Origin: Kineococcus gynurae
GTDB lineage: Bacteria; Actinomycetota; Actinomycetes; Actinomycetales; Kineococcaceae
Strand: one strand, 5' to 3'
DNA: 64,000 nt
NCBI RefSeq assembly: GCF_050871315.1
Contig: NZ_JBJLRE010000006.1
This document shows positions 9,681 to 16,763 of this stretch, in pieces (position 1 is the first letter of the stretch; each line of letters begins with the position of its first letter). The translations under genes were made by a program, and so were the position numbers. The notes beneath the pieces were generated by a model that worked only from the letters and a program-made list of their open reading frames with translations, ran no database searches and was not told the origin of the DNA.

Positions 9681-9766
9681 GGCGTCGATGCTAGCCCCGG
9701 GTTCGGGGCGACCATGACCGCGGGGACCGCCCGGGGCGGACGGCGAGGCCCGGCGGGCCGGGCGGC

Positions 9767-10075
9767 TCAGCGGGTGTTCTTGCCCTTGACGCCGTAGCCC
9801 ATCTTGGCCAGCACGCCGCCCACGACCATCGAGGCGACGATCACGACGCCGCCGATGATCCCCCAGGTCAGGCTGGGGAACACGACCGCGAGGGAGAGGA
9901 TCAGGAAACCGACCAGGCAGGTGGTCACGCCCGCCCAGGCGGCGATGCTGTGGCCGTGGCCGAGCTCGTCGTGGCCGTGCCCGTCCGGGCCGTCACCGAC
10001 GGCCTGCGCGTTCGAGCCGGGACCGTTCGAGCCGGCGTGGCTGGTGCTGGAACCGCTGGTGGACTGGCTGCTCAC
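9767..10075 (-). CDS. Small HGxxG-type two-helix membrane protein of the trp region
   Basis: A 102-aa protein with a Ser/Gly/His-rich N-terminus (residues 1-42, including GHGHDELGHGHS), then two membrane helices (about 45-66 and 69-90) and a short basic tail ending GVKGKNTR. It resembles the small HGxxG-motif proteins that sit between the TIGR02234 protein and trpC in many actinobacteria. Its function is unknown. The GTG start is chosen because the soluble N-terminus begins there; the frame open further upstream is Arg/Pro-rich shadow sequence. No catalytic motif is visible. Confidence 0.75.
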   Translation of the reverse strand: MSSQSTSGSSTSHAGSNGPGSNAQAVGDGPDGHGHDELGHGHSIAAWAGVTTCLVGFLILSLAVVFPSLTWGIIGGVVIVASMVVGGVLAKMGYGVKGKNTR

Positions 10076-10185
10076 GGCTGGACGCTCCTCGGTTCTGCTC
10101 CCCGACCGGCGGGGGGAACCACCGCCGGACCTGCTACGACGTCCACCGTACCGGCCCGGTGGGGCCAGGCACGGGACGGGTGAGG

Positions 10186-10794
10186 TCAGCGGGTGGGGTC
10201 GCTGCCCCGACTGAGCTCGTCCCAGGTCGCGGCCGGGTCCTCGGCGGCCGTGGGGCCGGCACCCGGCCCGGCCGCCCGGACGATAGCGGCGTCGCGCTCG
10301 AACCGGCTCGCCCGTGCTGGGGTCGCCCAGCGGCGGGAGCGGAGCACGACGCCCGTCCCCGCGAGCACCAGCAGCACCCCACCCCCGGCCGACACCCACG
10401 GCCAGGGCGCGACCCGGAGCCCGGAGATCTCGGCGGAGGTGACCGAGGCGGCCTGACGGGCCGGCCCCGCGACGGCCGCGGCGGCCTCACCGGGGACCCG
10501 CGCGCTCGCGGTGACGACGCCCGCGCCCGCGGCCAGCAGCAGCAGCGCCGCGACGGTCCGGGCGAACCGGCGTCCGATCAGGCTCGCGAGCACGGCCGCG
10601 AGCCCGACCAGCCCGAGGGCCGTGGCCACGGGTGCGGCCGACCGGCCGTCGGCGACGACCTCGGCCACCCCGACCGCGGTACGGACCTGGGCGCGCACCC
10701 ACACCGGCGCGCCCGCCGCGAGCGTGACGACCGCTCCGGCGAGACCGAGCAGGAGCAGCACCGCCCGCTCCCGACCCGGTGCCGAGCGGGTCAT
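10186..10794 (-). CDS. Trp-region conserved membrane protein (TIGR02234-like)
   Basis: A 202-aa membrane protein with about four hydrophobic helices (near residues 12-30, 53-72, 78-97 and 135-155) and a soluble C-terminal tail containing WDELSRGSDPTR. It matches the layout of the trp-operon-associated conserved membrane family found next to trpE/trpC in actinobacteria. That family has no established function, though a role linked to tryptophan synthesis is usually inferred from position. The ATG overlaps the hisI stop as ATGA, so it is coupled to hisI rather than to trpE, which is missing here. Confidence 0.8.
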   Translation of the reverse strand: MTRSAPGRERAVLLLLGLAGAVVTLAAGAPVWVRAQVRTAVGVAEVVADGRSAAPVATALGLVGLAAVLASLIGRRFARTVAALLLLAAGAGVVTASARVPGEAAAAVAGPARQAASVTSAEISGLRVAPWPWVSAGGGVLLVLAGTGVVLRSRRWATPARASRFERDAAIVRAAGPGAGPTAAEDPAATWDELSRGSDPTR

Positions 10795-11192
10795 GCCGGG
10801 GCGCCCACGACGGCGGGCAGCGGGTCGGCGACGAAGCAGGTGCGCTCCCCCGTGTGGCAGGCGGCGCCGACCTGGTCGACCTCGAGCAGCAGGGCGTCGC
10901 CGTCGCAGTCCAGCGAGGCGCGCTTGACCCACTGCACGTGGCCCGACGTGTCGCCCTTGCGCCACAGCGAGCGGCGGCTGCGGCTGAAGTAGGTGGCCCG
11001 TCCGGTCGTGAGGGTCGCGGCCAGCGCCTCGTCGTCCATCCAGGCCACCATGAGCACCTCACGGGTGTCGTGCTGCTGGACGACCGCGCACACCAACCCG
11101 GCCGCGTCGCGCTTGAGCCGGTCGGCGAGCGCGGGGTCGAGGGTCGGGACGGTCTCGGGGGCGGGTTCGGAGGCGGGTTCGGGCTCGGGCAC
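10791..11192 (-). CDS. hisI: Phosphoribosyl-AMP cyclohydrolase
   Basis: Catalyses the third step of histidine biosynthesis, opening the purine ring of phosphoribosyl-AMP. The 133-aa protein is the stand-alone cyclohydrolase form, since hisE is separate at 19226-19489. Metal and substrate signatures are visible: LMVAWMDDEAL, SLDCDGDALLLEVDQ and GAACHTGERTCF, which supply the zinc cysteines and the acidic magnesium site. The GTG start (VPEPEP) gives a Pro/Glu-rich 20-residue leader before the domain; further upstream the frame has no family similarity. Confidence 0.95.
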   Translation of the reverse strand: MPEPEPASEPAPETVPTLDPALADRLKRDAAGLVCAVVQQHDTREVLMVAWMDDEALAATLTTGRATYFSRSRRSLWRKGDTSGHVQWVKRASLDCDGDALLLEVDQVGAACHTGERTCFVADPLPAVVGAPA

Positions 11193-11269
11193 CCGCCGAT
11201 CCTTCCATCCGGGGCGGGCGCCGGTGCCCCGACCGGTGCCGCCTCCCGGTCCGTGCGAGCATCGCGCCC

Positions 11270-11833
11270 ATGCCGACCTTCGTCGCCGGCGAGCGCGCCG
11301 CCCTCTGCGAGACCGCCCGCTCCACCGGCCCCGACGCCCCCACGTTGTGCGAGGGGTGGACGGTCCGCGACCTGCTCGTGCACCTGGCCCGCCGGGCCGG
11401 ACGGCTGCGCGAGAAGCCGGCGGGCCTGCCCTTCGACGACCTGGTCGACCTCGTGCGCAGTGGACCGCCCGCGTGGTCACCGGCCCGGTTCGGCCCGGTC
11501 GCGGAGCTCGTGGACCTCGCCGAGTTCACGGTCCACCACGAGGACGTCCGCCGCGGGGCGGGTGCGGCCGAGCCGCGCGAGCTGCCGCGCGGTCAGCAGC
11601 AGGCCCTGTGGCGCACGGTGAGCCGGCTCGGGCGGCTCTCCTACCGGAAGTCCCCGACCGGGGTGGTGCTCGTCGTCCCGCAGGGTCCGCGGGTGGTCGT
11701 GAAGCGCGGGGCCGACGCCGTCTCGATCACCGGTGAACCGCTGGAGCTGCTGCTGCACGCGTTCGGGCGCCGGGAGCGGGCGAGGGTGGAGATCGACGGC
11801 TCGCCCGCGACCCTGGCCCGCTTCACCGCCTGA
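11270..11833 (+). CDS. TIGR03085-type metal-binding protein of the his cluster (DinB/maleylpyruvate-isomerase fold)
   Basis: A 187-aa protein of the TIGR03085 type, related to mycothiol-dependent maleylpyruvate isomerase/DinB proteins. It shows the family opening CEGWTVRDLLVHLA with candidate ligand H38, and the second motif EFTVHHEDVRR with H89/H90. It lacks some sequence between these motifs compared with how I recall the family (HLVLRERRP followed by a loop), so it is on the short side. It sits between hisF and hisI on the opposite strand, a placement known in actinobacteria. No substrate is known. Its stop codon forms part of a hairpin shared with the convergent hisF stop. Confidence 0.82.
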   Translation: MPTFVAGERAALCETARSTGPDAPTLCEGWTVRDLLVHLARRAGRLREKPAGLPFDDLVDLVRSGPPAWSPARFGPVAELVDLAEFTVHHEDVRRGAGAAEPRELPRGQQQALWRTVSRLGRLSYRKSPTGVVLVVPQGPRVVVKRGADAVSITGEPLELLLHAFGRRERARVEIDGSPATLARFTA

Positions 11834-11866
11834 GCCCGCGGCCCGGCCCGGGCTGGCCCGGGCTCA
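11831..11866. terminator. Bidirectional hairpin pairing the stop codons of two convergent genes
   Basis: TGAGCCCG (11831-11838) pairs with CGGGCTCA (11859-11866), an 8-bp GC-rich stem around a 20-base GC-rich loop that can fold further. The TGA of the TIGR03085 gene is the first three bases of one arm and the TGA of hisF is the outer end of the other. No T-run follows, which is usual for actinobacteria. Confidence 0.55.
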
Positions 11867-12637
11867 ACGGACGGGCGTGCCGCCCGCCCGCAGCGCGTCC
11901 TTGACCTGACCGATGGTCAGCTGCTGGAAGTGGAAGACGCTGGCGGCCAGGACCGCGTCGGCCCCGGCCGCGACCGCGGGCGGGAAGTGCTCGACGGCCC
12001 CGGCCCCGCCGGAGGCGATGAGCGGCACGGTCACCCGACCACGCACCGCGGTGAGCATCTCCAGGTCGAAGCCGGCCTTGGTGCCGTCGGCGTCCATGGA
12101 GTTGAGCAGCACCTCCCCCGCGCCCAGCTCGCACGCCCGTGCCGCCCACTCCACGGCGTCGAGACCGGTGCCCCGGCGACCGCCGTGGGTGGTGACCTCG
12201 TAGCCCGAGGCCGTGGTCGGCTCCCCCGGGCGGGTGCGCCGGGCGTCCACCGACAGGACCAGCACCTGGGCGCCGAACCGGTCGGCGATCTCGGAGATCA
12301 GCTCGGGACGCGCGATGGCGGCCGTGTTCACCCCGACCTTGTCGGCCCCGGCGCGCAGCAGCCGGGCGACGTCCTCGACGCTGCGCACCCCGCCGCCGAC
12401 GGTGAGGGGGATGAACACCTGCTCGGCGGTGCGGGCGACCACGTCGTAGGTCGTCTCGCGGGACCCGCTGGAGGCGGTCACGTCCAGGAAGGTCAGCTCG
12501 TCGGCGCCCTCGGCGTCGTAGCGGCGGGCGAGCTCGACCGGGTCGCCCGCGTCGCGGAGGTCGGCGAAGTTGACGCCCTTGACCACCCGACCGGCGTCGA
12601 CGTCGAGGCAGGGGATCACGCGCACGGCCACCGTCAC
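11864..12637 (-). CDS. hisF: Imidazole glycerol phosphate synthase cyclase subunit
   Basis: With HisH it converts PRFAR to imidazole glycerol phosphate and AICAR. The 257-aa TIM barrel has normal length. The two catalytic aspartates are visible, D12 in IPCLDVDAGRVVKG and the later one in SMDADGTKAGFD, along with the phosphate loops VGGGVRS and ASGGAGAVEH. The GTG start (VTVAVRVIPCLD) matches the usual N-terminus; a second GTG two codons in is possible. It is divergent from the eis-like gene, with 58 bp between starts. The other his genes (hisH, hisA, hisB) are not in the window. Confidence 0.97.
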   Translation of the reverse strand: MTVAVRVIPCLDVDAGRVVKGVNFADLRDAGDPVELARRYDAEGADELTFLDVTASSGSRETTYDVVARTAEQVFIPLTVGGGVRSVEDVARLLRAGADKVGVNTAAIARPELISEIADRFGAQVLVLSVDARRTRPGEPTTASGYEVTTHGGRRGTGLDAVEWAARACELGAGEVLLNSMDADGTKAGFDLEMLTAVRGRVTVPLIASGGAGAVEHFPPAVAAGADAVLAASVFHFQQLTIGQVKDALRAGGTPVR

Positions 12638-12695
12638 GAGGTGCAGGGTAACGAGCGCGGACCGGGCACCGGGCCGGGCCGGTAGCGTTCCGGCG

Positions 12696-13961
12696 GTGCG
12701 CACCACCGGCTCCCTCCGCCCCGAACCGCTCGACCCGACCGACCGCGAGGCGGTGACCGCGTTCCGGCACGCCGCCGACCGGACGTTCCTGCAGACGCTG
12801 GGGACGCCGGAGGAGATCGCGACCCTGTCCCGGTTGATGGCGGGCGACCGGCTCAGCCGGATCCTGGACGGCGGGCGGACGGTCGCGACCTTCCGCTCCT
12901 TCGACACCGACCTGACCCTCCCGGGCGGCTCCGCGCTGCCGGTGAACGCGGTCTCGGCCGTCACCGTGGCCGCGACGCACCGCCGTCGCGGGATCCTCAC
13001 GACGATGATGCGGGCCGACCTGGCCGCGGCCCGCGACCGCGGGGTCGCGGTCTCGGCGCTGTTCGCGGCCGAGGCGGGGATCTACGCCCGGTTCGGCTTC
13101 GGGCCCGCGACGCGGTCGGCCCCCCTCACGCTGGCCTCGCCGCGCGTCCGCTTCCGCGAGGACGCCCCGGTGGGCGGGACCGTCGAGCTGCACGAGCCCG
13201 GCGAGGTCGGGGCGGAGCTGCGCGCGGTGCAGGAGCGGACCCGGCGCGGACGGGCCGGCGGACTGAGCCGGTCACGGGCCTGGTGGCAGCACACGACCCG
13301 GCCCGGGGGGTTCCCGGCCGCCACCCGGGTCGTGCTGCACCGCGACGAGGACGGCGAACCGGACGGCTACGCGCTGAGCGAGGGGATCCCCGCCTGGGAC
13401 CACGAGGTGAGCAACGCGCGAATGGTCGTGCCGCAGCTGCTCGCCGCGACCCCGGAGGCGTACTGCGGGATCCTCGAGACCCTCGCCTCGACCGACCTGG
13501 TCCGTTCCGTCGAGCTGGCCGACCGTCCCCTGGACGACCCGCTGCCCTGGTTGCTGGTCGACGAACGCGCGGTGACCAGCGGGCCGGTCCGCGACGCCCT
13601 GTGGCTGCGGGTCCTCGACGCGCCCGCGGCGCTGTCGGCCCGGTCCTGGTGGGGGACGGGCGAGGCCGTCGTCGAGGTCGTCGACGAGACGCCGGAGGCG
13701 TTCGCCGCCGGGACGCTGCGCATCGCGGTCGAGGAGTCCGGCCGCGACGCCGAGGGCTGGGCGCGCGCCGAGGTCACCCCCACGACCGCCGACCCCGACG
13801 TCCGGCTCGGGGCCGACGCCCTCGCGGCGTTGCTGCTGGGCGGATCCGACGTCATGACCCTGGCCGCCGCCGGTCGGGCCGGCGGGACGCGGTCGGGGTT
13901 GCGCCGGGCGGCCCTGCTGTTCGGCACCGACCGGGAACCCTGGTGTGACACGCACTTCTGA
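12696..13961 (+). CDS. Eis-like GNAT N-acetyltransferase
   Basis: A 421-aa protein with the three-part Eis architecture: an N-terminal GNAT domain (acetyl-CoA loop ATHRRRGILTTMM near residue 94-106), a second GNAT-like domain, and a C-terminal SCP2-like domain. Two features of Eis catalysis are kept: a tyrosine in AEAGIYARFGFG (Y130) corresponding to the proposed general acid, and a C-terminal phenylalanine (PWCDTHF) whose carboxylate acts as the base in mycobacterial Eis. Such enzymes acetylate amines, including aminoglycosides in mycobacteria, but the substrate here is unknown. The GTG start follows the hisF divergent gap. It overlaps the downstream P-loop gene by 17 bp, so they are probably co-expressed. 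Confidence 0.85.
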   Translation: MRTTGSLRPEPLDPTDREAVTAFRHAADRTFLQTLGTPEEIATLSRLMAGDRLSRILDGGRTVATFRSFDTDLTLPGGSALPVNAVSAVTVAATHRRRGILTTMMRADLAAARDRGVAVSALFAAEAGIYARFGFGPATRSAPLTLASPRVRFREDAPVGGTVELHEPGEVGAELRAVQERTRRGRAGGLSRSRAWWQHTTRPGGFPAATRVVLHRDEDGEPDGYALSEGIPAWDHEVSNARMVVPQLLAATPEAYCGILETLASTDLVRSVELADRPLDDPLPWLLVDERAVTSGPVRDALWLRVLDAPAALSARSWWGTGEAVVEVVDETPEAFAAGTLRIAVEESGRDAEGWARAEVTPTTADPDVRLGADALAALLLGGSDVMTLAAAGRAGGTRSGLRRAALLFGTDREPWCDTHF

Positions 13962-14565
13962 GCCCACCGCCCCCTCGCACCCGACCGATCCGCTGGCGTG
14001 CGTGCTGGAGGCGGTGCGCACCGCGCGGCCGCGGGTGGTGGGGGTCGACGGACGGTCGGGGGCCGGCAAGACCGGGTTCGCGGCCCGGCTGGGCGCCGCC
14101 CTCGCCGCACCCGTGCTCGCCGTCGAGGACCTCTACCGCGGCTGGGACGGGCTCGCCGGGGCGGTCGAAGAACTGTCGCCCCTGCTGCGGCGGTGGCGGG
14201 CGGGCGTTCCCGCCCGGTTCCGGCGGTGGGACTGGGCGGCGGGGTGCGACGGGGCCGAGGTCACGGTCGCGCCCGCGCCGCTGCTGGTCGTGGAGGGCGT
14301 GGGGTGCAGCGCGGCGGACGGGGTCGACCTGCTGGTCTGGTTGGAGCTCGACGCCCCCACCCGCAAGGCCCGGGCCCTGGCCCGCGACGGGGACACGTTC
14401 GCGCCGTTCTGGGACCGGTGGGCGGCCCAGGAGGACGCCCTGTTCTCAGCCCACCCGGTAGAACGCGGCGGCGTTGTCGTGCAGGACGGCCGCGCGGTGC
14501 TCGTCCGCGACATCGGCCAGCAGCTGCAGGTCGGCCGCCCGGAAGGGTCGCCGGGCCCGGGTTGA
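13945..14565 (+). CDS. P-loop NTPase, uridine-kinase-like
   Basis: A 206-aa protein with a Walker A motif GRSGAGKT (residues 36-43), a following VEDLYRGWDG segment, an ELxLLRRW helix, and the lid-like ELDAPTRKARALARDGD. This is the pattern of small uridine-kinase-like ATP-binding proteins of actinobacteria. The phosphate acceptor is unknown. It begins with GTG inside the 3' end of the eis-like gene. The last 40 codons run antisense into the convergent GNAT-amidohydrolase gene (120-bp overlap). This tail (after about residue 166) may be a read-through extension past the usual end of the family. Confidence 0.75.
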   Translation: MTRTSEPTAPSHPTDPLACVLEAVRTARPRVVGVDGRSGAGKTGFAARLGAALAAPVLAVEDLYRGWDGLAGAVEELSPLLRRWRAGVPARFRRWDWAAGCDGAEVTVAPAPLLVVEGVGCSAADGVDLLVWLELDAPTRKARALARDGDTFAPFWDRWAAQEDALFSAHPVERGGVVVQDGRAVLVRDIGQQLQVGRPEGSPGPG

Positions 14566-15729
14566 CGGGAGATCGGTCCCCGCCAGCAGGGCGCCCGGGT
14601 CCACCGCCAGGATCGCGCGGACGGTCGCGGTGACGTCGAGGTCGACCCGCCCGAAACCCGTCGCCTTCACCCGGACACCGTCCTCCACCAGACGCAGCAG
14701 GTCGTCCAGCCCGGCGTCGGACAGCCCCAGGTGGTCGATCGAGACCGCCGGCAACCGCCGCAGGACCGGGGCCAGGCCGGACAGCTCGCGGGAGTCGACG
14801 TAGAGTTCCGCGTGCAACCCGGCGACGTCGAAAGCCCTGCGCGCCAGCGTCTCCAGCTCCTCGCGACCCGCCGACCCGCCCCGGCGCAGGTTGAACCGGA
14901 TCCCCCGGACGCCGTCGGCGGCCAGATCGCCGAGTTCCGTGTCGGTCACGTCCGCCGGGACCTGGGTGACCCCGACGAAACCCGGCCCGAACCGGCGGAG
15001 ACCGTCGCGCAGGTAGGTCTGGTCGAAACCCTGGAACGATCCCGACACCACCGCTCCCCCGACCACGACGAACCCCGCCTCGGCGAGGTCGGCGACCGAG
15101 CGGTGGTAGTCGGCGACCCGGAACTCCACGGGGCGGAACCCGTCGTTGTCGGTGAGCGGGAAACGGTGGTCCACCACGTGCAGGTGGGCGTCGAAGACTC
15201 GCTGCACGCCGGGGTGGGCGACGGCGATCTCGTAGACGAGTTCCAGGCCGTCCTCCTCGTCGATCTGCTCCCCCACGTGCCGGAACCCGCGGTCCTCGAC
15301 CAGGCGCAGGGAGGCGGTGTTGTCCGGTGCGACCGTGGCCCGGACGACCCGGACCGCGGGTTCGACGTGCGCCCGGGCCAGGAGGAGATCGACGGCCGCC
15401 CGCGCGATCCCCCGCCGCCGGAACCGCGGGTCGACGGAATAGCCGATCTCGACCATCCCCCGCTCGTCCGGGGGGCCGTGGAACCCCGCGTGGCCGACCG
15501 TCCCGAGTTCGGCGTCGTGCAGCAGGCCGGTGACCCAGGCCGCCTGGTCGGGGTCCGCGCCCACCTGGTCGCGCCGGTACTCCCACACCCGTCGGGCGTC
15601 GGCGCCGAGGACGTGGTCGGTCACGGGGACCGGGCTCAGCCGGCCCGCCCGTCCGGCGTCACCCGCGGCCAGCGCGGCGAACGTGGCGGCGTCCAGGGTC
15701 ACGATGCGCACCCCCGCATCCTGACCCAC
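14446..15729 (-). CDS. GNAT acetyltransferase fused to amidohydrolase-2 domain
   Basis: A single 427-aa frame with two unrelated domains. Residues 1-170 are a RimJ/RimL-type GNAT domain with the acetyl-CoA motif RFRRRGIARAAV (103-114), NTASLRLVEDRGF and a typical end ELVYEIAV. Residues 178-427 are a metal-dependent amidohydrolase-2 barrel: DAHLH (D180, H182, H184), the strand SIDHLGLSD, LLAGTDLPS and the family C-terminus LHDNAAAFYRVG. An internal GTG (complement of 15205-15207) has no Shine-Dalgarno sequence before it, so separate translation of the second domain seems unlikely. It is followed on the same strand by the P-loop gene only in antisense, and it lies 3 bp from the lysR stop. No substrate can be named. 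Both domains look intact. Confidence 0.82.
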   Translation of the reverse strand: MGQDAGVRIVTLDAATFAALAAGDAGRAGRLSPVPVTDHVLGADARRVWEYRRDQVGADPDQAAWVTGLLHDAELGTVGHAGFHGPPDERGMVEIGYSVDPRFRRRGIARAAVDLLLARAHVEPAVRVVRATVAPDNTASLRLVEDRGFRHVGEQIDEEDGLELVYEIAVAHPGVQRVFDAHLHVVDHRFPLTDNDGFRPVEFRVADYHRSVADLAEAGFVVVGGAVVSGSFQGFDQTYLRDGLRRFGPGFVGVTQVPADVTDTELGDLAADGVRGIRFNLRRGGSAGREELETLARRAFDVAGLHAELYVDSRELSGLAPVLRRLPAVSIDHLGLSDAGLDDLLRLVEDGVRVKATGFGRVDLDVTATVRAILAVDPGALLAGTDLPSTRARRPFRAADLQLLADVADEHRAAVLHDNAAAFYRVG

Positions 15730-15732
15730 GGG

Positions 15733-16668
15733 TCAACCGGTTTCCCCGGCGCGTCCGGCGATGCCCAGCAGGTCGCGGGCCGGCCCCGCGGGCAGGACCC
15801 CGCGCGGCCACACGGCCCGCAGGGCCCGCCGCAGGTCGACGCCGGCCACCGGGAGGGCGACCAGGCGCCCGCCGCGCACGTCGTCGGCGACGGCGAGCGC
15901 GCTCAGCACGGCCGGACCGGCCCCGGTCAGCGCCGCCGAGCGGACGGCACTGGTGGAGGCGAGCTCCAGCAGCGGCGGGGCGAGGTCGACGTCCTCCCCC
16001 GCGGCCGTCAACGCGGTGCGCAGGGCTCCCTCCAGGGCCGTCCGCGTACCCGAGTGCGGCTCCCGCTGGACGAGGCGGACCCGGGCCAGCTCGACCGCCG
16101 TCAGCGGTCGGGCCCGGCGCCGCCGCCACGGGTGGCTCGGGGCGACCACGACCCGCAGCTCGTCGTGGGCGACCACGGTCGAGTCCACCCCCTCCGGCAC
16201 GTCCGGCCCCTCGACGAAACCGAGGTCCACCCGCGCGTCGCGGACCCGGCGCAGCACCTCGGCGCTGTTCACCGGTTCGAGGCTCACCGCGGTCTCCGGG
16301 TGCTCGGCCGCGAGCCGGACCAGCCACTGCGGCAGCAGGTACTCGGCCACGGTGAGGCTCGCCGCGACCCGCAGCCTCGTCCCGTGGTCGGCCCGCAACG
16401 AGGCGATCCCGGCGTCGAGGGCGCCCGCCGCGGCCAGGACCTCCCGGGCCCACACGACCAGGAGCGCACCCTCCCGGGTCACCCGGGCCCCGCGCGGACC
16501 CCGGTCCAGCAGCCGCACCCCGACCTGGCGTTCCATCCGGGCCAGGCGGGCGCTCACCGCGGGCTGGGTCACGCCGTGGCGCAGGGCCGCCTGGCCGAAG
16601 CTGCCGGTCTCGTCGACCGCGAGCAGCAGCTCCAGCGAGGTCAGGTCCGGCACGCGCGGGGAGAGCAC
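15733..16668 (-). CDS. LysR-family transcriptional regulator
   Basis: A 311-aa LysR protein. The winged helix-turn-helix spans about residues 9-66 (SLELLLAVDETGSFGQAAL, TQPAVSARLARMERQVG), followed by a periplasmic-binding-protein-like effector domain from about residue 95. It is divergent from the TDT-family carrier with a 95-bp gap, the classic layout for a LysR regulator and its target. It therefore probably controls the carrier and itself. Only 3 bp separate it from the GNAT-amidohydrolase gene, so that fusion gene may be co-transcribed with it. The ligand is unknown. Confidence 0.88.
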   Translation of the reverse strand: MLSPRVPDLTSLELLLAVDETGSFGQAALRHGVTQPAVSARLARMERQVGVRLLDRGPRGARVTREGALLVVWAREVLAAAGALDAGIASLRADHGTRLRVAASLTVAEYLLPQWLVRLAAEHPETAVSLEPVNSAEVLRRVRDARVDLGFVEGPDVPEGVDSTVVAHDELRVVVAPSHPWRRRRARPLTAVELARVRLVQREPHSGTRTALEGALRTALTAAGEDVDLAPPLLELASTSAVRSAALTGAGPAVLSALAVADDVRGGRLVALPVAGVDLRRALRAVWPRGVLPAGPARDLLGIAGRAGETG

Positions 16669-16763
16669 CCGCTCGAGGCTACGCCCCGGCCATCACGAAA
16701 CGTTGGGACCTCCCCACGGACGGAGGGCTGCCGCCCGCGCTGCGACCGGCCGAGGCTCGGAGG

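Noticed and set aside
16669..16763. A LysR operator (T-N11-A) in the lysR-TDT gap
   Set aside because: Only a short AACGTT palindrome (16699-16704) is visible; too weak to call an operator although one is expected.
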